Below, in pieces: positions 38,564 to 48,400 of a DNA stretch of 61,213 nt. Within the stretch, counting starts at the first letter, position 1. Every line of letters begins with the position of its first letter. Source of the DNA: Sergeia podlipaevii (lineage: Eukaryota; Euglenozoa; Kinetoplastea; Trypanosomatida; Trypanosomatidae). The position numbers were made by a program, and so were the translations under genes. The notes beneath the pieces were generated by a model that saw nothing but the letters and a program-made list of their open reading frames with translations, made no database searches and was not told where the DNA came from. The stretch lies in assembly GCA_030849805.1 (NCBI GenBank), contig JASANZ010002169.1, positions 1 through 61,213 on the forward strand, read 5' to 3'.

Positions 38564-41032
38564 TCATTCCCCCCCCCCCTCCTCTCCTCCTCTCTCTCTC
38601 TCTTCGTTCTCAGTCCCTTTGTTCTCTTCACCAAGGGAGCTGCAGCCTAGGATCAGCAGATTGAGAAAGTATGCGGCAAGAATTCCGCCTACATACAAGA
38701 AAAGCTCAATCGTCTGCCCCGTGGGTATCAAGCGAAGCGCGTCCGTCGCGCCATTCACTGCCGGAGTTGGTAGATATCGATCCAGTGCAACATCAGCGGG
38801 CATCACCTCTATCACTCCCCAGTACGGCTCAATGAGTTGGTAGTTAATGAGCATGCCCTTGTTACTGAAAGATAGAGGAACGTCGAAGGATCCGCCTTGC
38901 GCAAATACTGCCTGAGTGATACCGTTGATTGTGGCGTTTGGTGTCCCCATAGCGGGGTACACATGATCTGCTCGCGCCGCGCGTGACCCCATGAAGGTAC
39001 CCTGCCCACGCCTGTCGATCATCACCAGACCTTTTGTGCCCACGTGAGTGTTTCTAGAAAGAAACGATGGCAACCAGTCCATGACCATGTCAAACACCGC
39101 AACCGCAGCCACCGCGCCAGTTGTTGGGTTGAAGCGGAATGGAAGCACGTAACTCATGGCTACTTGTTCCAAGCCGGTGGCGTCATCAAACACATAGTAC
39201 GGCGCCGTCCAGTATCCGGCAGCAGTACCTTCTGAGGAGATATTCATCACAGTCTCCAGTACAAACTTACCGCGATGCGTAGAAGCAAAATCGGCGGATT
39301 TCACTACATCGCCGGGCTCACGCGAGGGCCCCGCGAAGAAGGTCACGACTGCCTCACTCCCTGTATAGAAACACAAATGGTCGGCTCCGCCACTCGTGTG
39401 AACACAACCGCAGGCACCCCACTGCTGTCGTTGCTCGCCACCACCTCCGCTGGCGCTGCTGGTGCTGTCTCTTTCTGCGCCTTCCAGCGCATATGCCGCG
39501 TACAGCGCGTTCACCCGCACGCCGAATGCCTTCTCCACATACATAATAGACTGCACAAACTCGCTGTTGCGCTGCGCATTGGCGTCCGCCTCACATTTGC
39601 CGTCGTAAATGTTGGCAGCCAGTGACGTTACGTGAGCGTACTCACTCACAAGGGCCGAAAACGCGGCCTCCACCTCCGCTGCGGAGAGCACAAGCGGCGA
39701 GCTGGCGATGAGAGCCCAACGGTTCATCATGGTGAGGGACTGGTAGATGAGGCCCCCCTCATAGAAAGACCCATTCACCATCAGTGTTCCTCTGTTATGG
39801 CGCAAGATGACTGTGGCGATGGCGTTCACGCGGGGCTCAGGAGTGGCCGTCACGCCGTAGTTCGTCTCCCAAAAGAGATGTTTGTTAAAAGTGTCAAGCA
39901 CAAACTGGCCGCCCTCGCTGGTGTGAGCAGAGCTGTCGGCAACGATCACCTCAATATTCGGCGTCGGCACACTCACCGCGCTCGCGAGCAGCTCCACGTT
40001 GATGTCAATTCCCGCCGCAGCGGTGCAGTGTCCATCGACAGGATCAAAAGAAACAGGAAAAAGAAAGCTGATCACTCGAACTGTGCGGTCAAACAGCACA
40101 TCCCTCACTAGACTTGCCTGGCTCCACATCCCAGCCAGCGCCGCTGCAGACCCAGCGCTCAGCTCGCCAGACGCCACAAGCGGCTCCATGATGGTGGTGC
40201 CCACATATGCGTCCTCCACTACTGCCACTACTTGCGTAGTGTTCGTTCCATTAAACGCAGTCGCTACGCCACTGTTGTCCGTCACCATGCACACTACACC
40301 AGCCGTTCCTGTGCCACCGTTCTGGCAGCCAAACAGACCCCACTTGCGTCCACTGTTGTCCGCCGCAGGCAGCTCGTGAATGATGTAGGTGAGCAGGTTC
40401 GCCTCAAACGACAGCTGCGAACTCGCCATAAGGGCGAGGAAGGAGGTGCCGGCGACGCTGCTCACATCAGATGGGTCAATAGGCTCGCGCTCGTACGCCC
40501 ACGTCAGCGTCCGCGCCGATGTCTCCACCCCCCGCATCTGACGTGTGAAGGAAATGACGCTCCTGTGTAGTTGCTCACTGGGTTCGAGGCCTGGGTGCTG
40601 CCCCAGCGCGGCCTGCACGGACTTGACCACGAGCTGCTGCGAGTACTTGAAAAAGAGAAGCACTAGCACAGTGGTAAGAATAAGCCCAAGTGTCCTGGGG
40701 TAGCGCACAAGATACTGAAATATGCCGTTGATATAGAGGATGAAGCGACCACCAAAATCTAAAGGGCTGAGCTGCACCTCACCATCGCACTCCTCGTCAG
40801 AGTAGATGGTATTCTTCATGATGGGGTAAACACACCCCATCGTCCGTTTTGGAAGCAAAGTTACGCCATCGCCTGCTTCCTCTACGGGCGTCTCAGTAGA
40901 CGTCTCCATGACAACTATGTCCGTAGCCTTTGAGTTGTGTGTAACTGCGTTGCGCGAGTGCATAACGAACGTCTTACTCCCCGCGCTCTCAGAGAGCGAC
41001 GCAATAGGATCTCCAGCATCGCTTGACTGCAT
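38564..41032 (-). CDS. Bitopic membrane protein with two Cache-like extracellular modules
   Basis: 822 residues from the ATG at 41032 (MQSSDAGDPIAS). Layout: cytosolic N-terminus of about 115 residues, transmembrane helix LGLILTTVLVLLFFKYS, an extracellular region of about 640 residues, a second helix (IELFLYVGGILAAYFLNLLI), and a short acidic tail. The extracellular part is an internal duplication. Each half has a fold pattern of dCache sensor domains: SFLFPVSFDPVDGHCTAAAG then IEVIVADSSAH in the first, and SYVLPFRFNPTTGAVAAVAV then KGLVMIDRRGQG in the second. Cache domains bind small molecules. No kinase, cyclase or other output domain is present, so signalling would need a partner. The last codons lie on an 11-base C/G homopolymer, so the exact C-terminus is uncertain. 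Confidence 0.7.
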   Translation of the reverse strand: MQSSDAGDPIASLSESAGSKTFVMHSRNAVTHNSKATDIVVMETSTETPVEEAGDGVTLLPKRTMGCVYPIMKNTIYSDEECDGEVQLSPLDFGGRFILYINGIFQYLVRYPRTLGLILTTVLVLLFFKYSQQLVVKSVQAALGQHPGLEPSEQLHRSVISFTRQMRGVETSARTLTWAYEREPIDPSDVSSVAGTSFLALMASSQLSFEANLLTYIIHELPAADNSGRKWGLFGCQNGGTGTAGVVCMVTDNSGVATAFNGTNTTQVVAVVEDAYVGTTIMEPLVASGELSAGSAAALAGMWSQASLVRDVLFDRTVRVISFLFPVSFDPVDGHCTAAAGIDINVELLASAVSVPTPNIEVIVADSSAHTSEGGQFVLDTFNKHLFWETNYGVTATPEPRVNAIATVILRHNRGTLMVNGSFYEGGLIYQSLTMMNRWALIASSPLVLSAAEVEAAFSALVSEYAHVTSLAANIYDGKCEADANAQRNSEFVQSIMYVEKAFGVRVNALYAAYALEGAERDSTSSASGGGGEQRQQWGACGCVHTSGGADHLCFYTGSEAVVTFFAGPSREPGDVVKSADFASTHRGKFVLETVMNISSEGTAAGYWTAPYYVFDDATGLEQVAMSYVLPFRFNPTTGAVAAVAVFDMVMDWLPSFLSRNTHVGTKGLVMIDRRGQGTFMGSRAARADHVYPAMGTPNATINGITQAVFAQGGSFDVPLSFSNKGMLINYQLIEPYWGVIEVMPADVALDRYLPTPAVNGATDALRLIPTGQTIELFLYVGGILAAYFLNLLILGCSSLGEENKGTENEERERGGEEGGGE

Positions 41033-41509
41033 TTTTTTCTTTTCCTTTTTTACTATAGCGATTGTCAAATGTATTGACGTGCGCGCGGCCAATGCTGCGT
41101 GAACCAGCGCCTTGGCTTTACTGTAAAAAAGCTTGATTAACAATGTGCCAACAATAAAATAAGAAAGAGAACGCACTGGCAAATGGTTTTTTTAAAAAAA
41201 AAAAAAGAGATGAGGGCGGCAAGGAGAAAGAGCTGATGGGAATGCATAAATGGGGAAAAAAAAACAGAGTAAAAAAAAAAACAGGATAAAAAAAACCGCA
41301 CACCGTTGTACAGTACAAAAAGCTACAGTTATTTTAAAATAAATTAAAAAAATTAAAATTAAAATTAAAAATTAAAATGTTTTGCGCAACTAAAATTGCA
41401 TCACAGCAGAAGGAAAGAAACGAAAAAAAAATACGCACACACACACACAAGGCATAATATAAGAAAAAAGACGCCTACACCAAAGCCGCACACGCGCGTC
41501 TGACAGCAC
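41033..41509. other. Spacer, no gene seen
   Basis: 477 bp; A-rich runs at 41195-41208, 41256-41282, 41341-41380 and a (CA)n near 41439-41450. Confidence 0.6.
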
Positions 41510-42931
41510 TCAAAGTGTGAGCAAAGGTAAAGCCGCGGCCTCCCGAGCAGCATCCCCTGTGTTATTCAGAAGTCTTCGCAGCCCATGCGCTCTCTTGCAA
41601 GCAAAACTTGTCACGCATCCGTGTCTTACGGAGATGCACACCCACCATAGGCTGTAAGACAGCCACATTGTCTTCTCGTCCTCTTCACTACTAGCACAAT
41701 AACCCGTGCCGGTCTTAAGGGCAGCCTCGCGCATCATCCCGGCAATGTGGGTCAGCAATGCGCACGGTACATTCGATAGTGAGGTGCCACAAAGCTCTCC
41801 TGCGTCATGCCTCCACGTAAGGCACTGCAGCACCTTGCCCTCCGCTTCCTGTCCAGAAGCCAGCCAGTTAACGTACAGCGAAGGCAGTAGTGGCACATGA
41901 GTGGCCAGAGCAGTGGAGCGCATCTCACTGAGAGAAACGGGGCCTCCTGACAGCGTGCAGATGTTTGCTCCGCCTCGGCCCTGCTGCCAATATAGAAGCT
42001 GGGTAGCGTCAACTGCTATCCGTGCAGTGCAGTCCACTAACTGGCCCCATGCCTCAGTCGATAGAGCGGTAGGCTCCGAGACAACGAGCACAACAAGCAC
42101 TGCTGCGGTCCTATGAATGGCAGCACGGTGAGGAATGTCATTGCCAAAGAAACATGTGAACTCACTCATTGGGTGGTGTACGAGAAGGTTGAGTTTAACC
42201 GACAGTAAAGTTGAGCTAGGCAGTGAGCTCGCAAGTACCGTCAGATCCGTGTGCAGCAGAACTGCAAATCGTGCTGTCGTGCTAACGGAGGCAATATGCT
42301 GCCTAGCGATGGATGCGCAGCCCACATGAGCCACACGAGGGAGTGCACTATATCTAATAGAATACCCCAGCAGTGCCTCCGTAGCTGCCACATCTTCCCA
42401 AGCCAGTGGAAGGGCTGTCTCTTCGCTCAGTCTTTGCCTTATGGGGCTACTAGGTGCATGGGCACCGTGGAAAGCATGCTCTTTGAGAAACCGGCAGTAG
42501 GAGCTAAAAAATGTACACAACGGCCTGCGCAATGTAAAGGCACTTGTGCCGTGGAGAAAGCGATACAACTCACATCCTACGCGAAGCAGCAAGAACGTCT
42601 GCTCAGGATCAATACAAGTGTCTGTGGTGGCTGCCAGCCACAGCCCTGACGGCTGCGGAGGTAAATACACACACAACACTGAGACATCACTGCGCATGGT
42701 AGCTGTTGTTCCGTGTACACCAAAATACTCAGCGAGACACGTCATCGCGATACAAAGTCCTACTTGTGTGAGCTGCTCATTAGAGCTCGTGTGTTCAGGG
42801 TAGTAGTAGAGCACATGATCCGCAGAACCCTCGTCAGCGCTGTTGACAAGGCTGGGGCTATACACTGCAAGACTCCTCAAGGAGGAGGATGGGGGGGCGG
42901 TGTGGCATGGCGATATGGCGGGTATTGACAT
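41510..42931 (-). CDS. CCZ1-like vacuolar fusion protein
   Basis: 473 residues. The N-terminus resembles the first longin domain of CCZ1/HPS4/Intu proteins: LAVYSPSLVNSADEGSADHV then LYYYPEHTSSNEQLTQVGLC, the equivalent of the family's ILFYYP...QVGL signature. CCZ1 pairs with MON1 as the guanine-nucleotide exchange factor for Rab7 on late endosomes, which would suit a cell with a large lysosome/acidocalcisome system. The rest (second and third longin-like parts) is too divergent to define by eye; many Cys/Leu/Ala, no membrane segment. Identification rests mainly on the first 70 residues. Confidence 0.6.
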   Translation of the reverse strand: MSIPAISPCHTAPPSSSLRSLAVYSPSLVNSADEGSADHVLYYYPEHTSSNEQLTQVGLCIAMTCLAEYFGVHGTTATMRSDVSVLCVYLPPQPSGLWLAATTDTCIDPEQTFLLLRVGCELYRFLHGTSAFTLRRPLCTFFSSYCRFLKEHAFHGAHAPSSPIRQRLSEETALPLAWEDVAATEALLGYSIRYSALPRVAHVGCASIARQHIASVSTTARFAVLLHTDLTVLASSLPSSTLLSVKLNLLVHHPMSEFTCFFGNDIPHRAAIHRTAAVLVVLVVSEPTALSTEAWGQLVDCTARIAVDATQLLYWQQGRGGANICTLSGGPVSLSEMRSTALATHVPLLPSLYVNWLASGQEAEGKVLQCLTWRHDAGELCGTSLSNVPCALLTHIAGMMREAALKTGTGYCASSEEDEKTMWLSYSLWWVCISVRHGCVTSFACKRAHGLRRLLNNTGDAAREAAALPLLTL

Positions 42932-43007
42932 CTCTCAAGTATTCGCTTTAACAATTGCGTTAACTATTACTACCGAAGGTAATAGTGTATGTGTATTCAA
43001 GGAACAG

Positions 43008-43034
43008 CTAAAAGAGAAGAAAAAGAAGAGAATC
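43008..43034 (-). promoter_or_regulatory. Predicted SL acceptor for the CCZ1-like gene
   Basis: A coding-strand CTCTTCTTTTTCTTCTCTTT tract ends in TAG, AG at 43008-43009; predicted 5' UTR 76 nt. Confidence 0.65.
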
Positions 43035-43186
43035 ATCAAAGTATAGTGGTATATATTCCGCCTTTTCAGTACTTTCAATGAATGCAAAAAGAAAAAAAAA
43101 TGTAAGTGATAAAAGCAAAGTGCAGAAGAAAATATGTGGGGTGTGTGATGGCACAAAATGAATGCATTAAGTACCTCTGCGCCATC

Positions 43187-43201
43187 GGGGGGGGGGGGGG
43201 G
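43187..43201. repeat. G15 homopolymer
   Basis: Unbroken run of G in the spacer; length is probably unreliable in the assembly. Confidence 0.8.
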
Positions 43202-43481
43202 TTTGCACTTGTGAAAGCCTGCCTGTGTAAGTCAAAAGTGCACAAACACCACAGCAATCATTATAAACCTTTATAAAGGGAGAAAAAAGACATTTCTTAA
43301 TTTTCTTTTTGTTTTCTAGTTTTTGATTGTGTGAACTTAATGATAGCTATCCTTCCAACCCTATATTGCATTAAGTAAAAGTACAACCTACGACGACGAC
43401 ATCAACAACAACAATAAAACCGCCCAACAGAAGATAAAAAAAAAGGCTCTGGCGGCCGTTTTTTTTTCTTCTTCTCTCTCT

Positions 43482-44072
43482 TTACTTCTTGGAAGGCAAA
43501 TCGTACTCCTTCCACGCGTTCATCCACCCATCCACAGACTTGGGCCCCTGCTTCTCCAGTGTGGGAGACTTGCTTGCAGCCAGCATGCGCCGTACAACCT
43601 CCTCCAGCTCAGCCCTAGCAGCGGGATGTGAAACCCCTTTCCTCGGAGCCCCTCCCTCTGGCATAAGAGTATATGTCTCCTCTGGTATCTGCGCGGTGAG
43701 TGGGGGCGGTGGAGGAGGAATACGCGAGGCACACAGTTCCACAACTGCGCGGAAGGCTAGCGGTTCGTACTGGGCTAATATTTGTTGAGTTTTGGGGAGT
43801 AACAGCACGTTCTGGCGAGCCAAGTCATTTCGCAGGTGCCTCCAGCCGGTGCCATGCTCCTGTGCGGCGCTATCAACGTTCTTTCGCACTATCGCGCGTT
43901 CCCAAAATGCCTGCTGCTCAACACGATAGCGCGTCTGTGTGCGCATCAAAAACAAAAGACGCTTGAGACCTACCTTACGCTCGAGGCGGGCACGACCGCG
44001 AAGCATGCCGCGAATGCGGTCCAGCTCCAGTGTCGCTCTGTAATTGAGCGAAGGACAAGTGCAGCGCAGCAT
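43482..44072 (-). CDS. Mitochondrial large-subunit ribosomal protein bL20m
   Basis: 196 residues. The bL20 core lies at about 20-115: a basic helix (RGMLRGRARLERKVGLKRLL), then FWERAIVRKNVDSAAQEHGT and GWRHLRNDLARQNVLLLPKT, ending EPLAFRAVVELC. The last three correspond to bL20's AARxNGxxY, LxxAxIxLNRKxLA and F-x-x-L-V-E segments. bL20 is an assembly protein of the large subunit that contacts 23S-type rRNA. A C-terminal extension of about 80 residues, with a Pro run (PPPPPP) and a final amphipathic helix, is specific to this lineage, as is usual for kinetoplastid mitoribosomes with their reduced rRNA. The short N-terminus could act as the import signal. Confidence 0.75.
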   Translation of the reverse strand: MLRCTCPSLNYRATLELDRIRGMLRGRARLERKVGLKRLLFLMRTQTRYRVEQQAFWERAIVRKNVDSAAQEHGTGWRHLRNDLARQNVLLLPKTQQILAQYEPLAFRAVVELCASRIPPPPPPLTAQIPEETYTLMPEGGAPRKGVSHPAARAELEEVVRRMLAASKSPTLEKQGPKSVDGWMNAWKEYDLPSKK

Positions 44073-44578
44073 GGCGATGTGTGTGTGTTGTGTTGGTGTG
44101 TGTTCCTTTCCCCCTGACTATCTACACCCACACCTTCTCCAACTACGTAAGTATTTATTGGGCGTGTGCGTGCGCGCGCGACAGCACCTCCACCTAACTT
44201 ATCTAAAAGACAAAAGCAAAGAAAGAAATGGAAAAGAGAACATTATAGAATGGAAAAAGGGCGATATTCAAAGCAGTAATTCATTGAAGGCATGTGTGCA
44301 CCCACCCCCTCTCCCGCAGCAGCTGGCGCTGAAGTAACTCTGCTTCGGTCGCCCAGACACCTGTGCATGCGTCATGGGCTACAGCAAGAAGAAGAAGACA
44401 AATGGCCAAATCAGCGATCCGACTGTGTGAACACATACTTTTTCTTACTCGTTTTTTGTTTTGGTTTAATTGAGAAATGAAAAAAAAATTAAATAACAAT
44501 GTCAATACCTGTTGCCAAGTATTTTCATTCAGAGAGCGTGTACGTACCTACATTTGTGTAAGAAGCGGAAACAGGTAA
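44073..44578. other. Spacer, no gene seen
   Basis: 506 bp with GT/GC-rich sequence near 44080-44190 and an AT-rich part; no credible frame. Confidence 0.6.
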
Positions 44579-44971
44579 CTAAGACTCCTCCTGGTCGGCA
44601 ATGTTGAAGTACTTCAGCTGGTAGGCGTCCTTGCCGGTGGAGAGAATGCGGATCCAGTCGCGGAGGTCCTTCTTCTTGAGGAACTTCTTGGTGATGTACT
44701 TGAAGTACTTCTTGCGGTACGCCATAGTGGTGGACACAGTGAGAACGTTGTCGTTCATGGAAATGCGGACCTTCTCGGAGAGCTTGCCCTTGCGACCATT
44801 GAGCTTGGTGTTGTCCTGGAAGTACTGCTCAAAGTTGTTGAGCATCTCCTCGCTGAAGATACCATCAGCGGCGGGCACAGAGCAGTCGATCTTGAAGACC
44901 TTCTTGCCCTTGGCCAGCTGCTTCTGGCGAACGTAGCTGCGGGAGCCAACCTTAGCGCGAACGGCGACCAT
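44579..44971 (-). CDS. 60S ribosomal protein eL22
   Basis: 130 residues, cytosolic large-subunit protein. Family blocks: KVFKIDCSVPAADGIFSEEM (24-43, the usual F.IDC..P..D), LNNFEQYFQDNTKLNGRKGK, VRISMNDNVLTVSTTMAYRK (RNA-binding strand pair), and KKFLKKKDLRDWIRILSTGK. The C-terminus is slightly acidic (NIADQEES), as in other eL22. Codon use is strongly biased to C/G third positions, typical of highly expressed kinetoplastid genes. Confidence 0.96.
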   Translation of the reverse strand: MVAVRAKVGSRSYVRQKQLAKGKKVFKIDCSVPAADGIFSEEMLNNFEQYFQDNTKLNGRKGKLSEKVRISMNDNVLTVSTTMAYRKKYFKYITKKFLKKKDLRDWIRILSTGKDAYQLKYFNIADQEES

Positions 44972-45464
44972 CTTCCTTTTTTAAAAAGAAAAAATGTAAG
45001 GGGTGTGTGTTCTCAAGTGAGCACGCTCTGTGTTTAAGCAAAACAGATTTATATAATTAAAGAAGATAGAAGTAAAAGAGAAAGATAAATAAATAAAAGT
45101 AGCAAAGAGCACTCCAAACATACATGCACAGGCATCCAGTTGGCGCTTATCCACTTAATGCGTGCTGTGACCTGCCGAAGACATCACGATAATCACAAAT
45201 TCCTTTCACCGTTGGTCCTATAGGTGTACTATGAAAGATACTATACGTACGTGCGTCTTCCATTTTACAAAAAAAAAAGAAGTGTGTATGCTTTTTTTGA
45301 TTTTTTTTTTGCTTTTTCTTTACTGTAACTATTCAATTGTAACCGTCACCATCTTCACAACAATACCCAACTAAGCTTGCTTCACGCACCTGTTCAACGA
45401 AAATAGAATACGCATAACAAAAAAAAAAAGCAAGTGGGCAATGCGTCTCAACACCACTGTTTCG
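44972..45464. other. Spacer, no gene seen
   Basis: 493 bp, AT-rich, T- and A-runs (45269-45278, 45302-45310, 45420-45429). Confidence 0.6.
44976..44994 (-). promoter_or_regulatory. Predicted SL acceptor for eL22
   Basis: A coding-strand TTTTTTCTTTTT (44983-44994) is followed by AAAAAAG, AG at 44976-44977. The predicted 5' UTR is 4 nt (GAAG). Confidence 0.6.
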
Positions 45465-48400
45465 CTAGTCCTCCTCCTGCGGCTGAATTGGGCTATTCTC
45501 CTCATCCTCTGGTATGTCCATCTCAGCGTCCGTGGCAGCAGCCACGCTTGTATTCGTTGCGCCTGACAACATGGAGTTAAGGAAGGACTTCAGCTCCATA
45601 TCCACTGATGAAGTCGCAGCAGCGTTCTTGCGGCCAATGAGAAGTCCGGAAGGATTCGGGTTGTTTCCAGGCTGGATGAACCAGCGGTAGTACTCATCGT
45701 CGTAAATCTTCTCATGCTGGGAAGCAATCTCGAGAGTATAGTCCAGTTTACCTTCTATCGCCTTGCCGCGAAGCGTCTTCGCCCATCCTTCCACCCCTCT
45801 CTCCGCTCTACGCAGCTCTCCATAAAGGCGCTCCTCAAGTAAAGCCTCACCTGTCTCCTCACCAGCGCCAGTGCCTTCCACCGCACCCTTCGAAGGCCAG
45901 TACTGCCGTACTCCCTTACCGTCTTCGTCGTACACAGCAGCCTCAGCAGCCTTGTATTGTTCCTCAAAATACGCCTTCGAGCCCTCCGTTAAACCGTCGC
46001 GGCGCCAAGAGGATGGCGTGTCCTCCCATGGGTGGCGTGCCATCTCGTAGAAGTTGACGTTGGTCGGAACGCGCGCGTTGGACTTGAGTGGCGCCACCTT
46101 GGGCTTACCATCTGCATCTGCCTCGCCCAGGTGAGCGACCACCTCAAGACCTCCAGCGTCTTCAATCATGCCTGACAGGCGATCGGCCTTGGCGCAGTGC
46201 ACGGAGGGGTCCAGGCTGACCACACCGTCAGTCTCAAAGCGCAGTGGCGCACGCAGCTGCTGAATCTCTTCCTGAGAAACGTTAGCTAATGTGCGAGGGT
46301 GCCAGCGAGGTCGAAGCTGGAAGGTATGTCCATCTATGGAGGCATCACGCTCAAACACCTCCTCAAAGTCAGGCAGTGGGCGTGTTGGTAAATACGACTT
46401 GTGAATATTGCGGTCCTTCTCCTCCTTCAGCTCCTCCCATTGCTCTGGCGACTTGTTGGTGTGCTGCCCGATCGCATAGAAATCAGGCCGCTGCATCGCA
46501 CGCGAGATGTACTTGAACTCAATTGCGAGCGTATCGGACAGAGACTGCACCGCCTCGGCAGAGCCGTCGCCGCGCACCTCTTTGAGAAGCTCCATAGTGG
46601 CTTTGAGCGCGTACGGGCTCTGCAGAAGAAGTTGGTGCTTTACAGCGTACGCCCATTCAGAAAGATGCATGTTGCTACGCTTCACGATAAAATACACTGG
46701 TGGATACTTGAGATCAGTGCTAGGATCCTCTATGCCAGGGTCAGCGTGAAGAAGCTCAAGCAGTTGAGCATCAGTGTGCACGGGACATGTGTCCAGCGTC
46801 GGCATGTACCACCCGAGCTGCATTTCCCTATCGATAGGCATTCCAAGACGCTTGAGCACCTCCGACTTGAGGGCCTGCACCCCAGTCGTTAACTCCTCGC
46901 TGGTGTGGCTTGCAAGAGGGCTGAAGACGTAGTCAAAGTCTATCAGCTTCCCTTCACAACCCTCCAGACGCACATAGACATGTCGTGGGTGTGGGGCGGT
47001 GCGCAGTTCACTGTAGGCGTGATACTCTGCCTCGCGCTGCTCGCGCCAACGCCGCAGCTTTGACCGGTCCCTGTGCACTACAACTCCCATCGTACCGCGT
47101 CTCTCAAGCACGTAGGACGTGAATATATCTGCTGCCTGTCTAACCACGACCTCTTCCTCAGGTGGCGTGATATCCCACGGAGCTAACGTGTAGCGCAGGC
47201 GCGCCTCCTCCAACTTCTGAACACCATCCGCGACGCTACTGATGGTGAAGGGGGTCGCACACTGTGCATTGGCATCGCACGTGTTGTGAGGGTCCGTGAG
47301 AGGGAGACGCTCCATCTCTGTCAGTGTCGCTAGCATAGACTCCACAGAGGGCTGATCCGCAAATGCGTCCTCAATCCACCTGGCACGAGTTGGAGTAATG
47401 GCGCAGCGCTCCATTGCGGAAGTGTGGGCGTCCTTCATCTTGAAGCAAGACTCAAGCAGGTGGCCGAGCTGCCAGGCCACAGCATCATTGTGCATGTGCT
47501 CCGACGCGTCAAACCACTCCTTGATGTGGTAGCTCATGTCCGGGAGGGTCGTGAAGAGATCCGTCCAGCGCAGACGCAGCGCATCTCCAGCAAAGAGTGA
47601 CGTGCCAGTGAGCATGACAAACTCTGCGAGGCCGGGGAACTTAAGCGAGGTTTCTGGACGGGCAAGCAAGCGTGTGAGTCCGCCATAAGGAGTGAGGCCA
47701 ATGTTGGGTCCGTCAAAGATGAGCTCGCTAGAGTCCTTGAGTGCGCAGTACTTCGCTGCCAGTGACAGACCGCAGCCTGTCCCTTTCGCCTTGCCGTTCA
47801 CAAGGGTCATAAATGGACGTGGTGCGGTGTAGGCACGCCATATAAGCGCCGCATGCTCTCTGAGAGCCTCGTCTGCTCTATCACGGTACCGAAGCGAATC
47901 TCTGAGCAGCTCCTGCGCCGCGTGCATCTCCTTAGAGACGTGGCCACTGGCAGCAGTGCTAGAAGTTTGTGGCTCCGCGCTGAGCACCTGCTGTGCACAC
48001 GCACGCAGCATAGCACCCATCTGCATATCAAAGCCAACCGCCTCCATGTCGACACCTCCGCAGAAGTAGTCCGTCTGCCCAGACTGCGCTGCCTCTAGTA
48101 CTGTGAGCTTCGAGTATACCGCGTTTGTAGCCCTGTCCAGCTCCACATTCAGCTGCTTTGCTAGGGTGGCAGAGAGGCATTGATTGCGTGACGGGTCGTT
48201 CATGTAAATGGTCTTGGAGAAACGGCCGTCATTGCCCGTAAGAGTGTGGTCCTGGTTTAGCGGCCGAGACATGGCCTGCATCATCTTGCGGTCAAACTCG
48301 CCTAAAAATGGAGCGTTGATGCCAGGCACCTTCCCGTGAGTTGGGCCGCGTGTCTCCATCTGGAAGTACGCCGTCTCCTGCGTATCGGTCTGCGTAATCA

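Larger units (their letters stand above)
42932..43481. other. Spacer, no gene seen
   Basis: 550 bp with the CCZ1-like leader, G15 and an ACA/GAC-rich part near 43390-43420. Confidence 0.6.
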
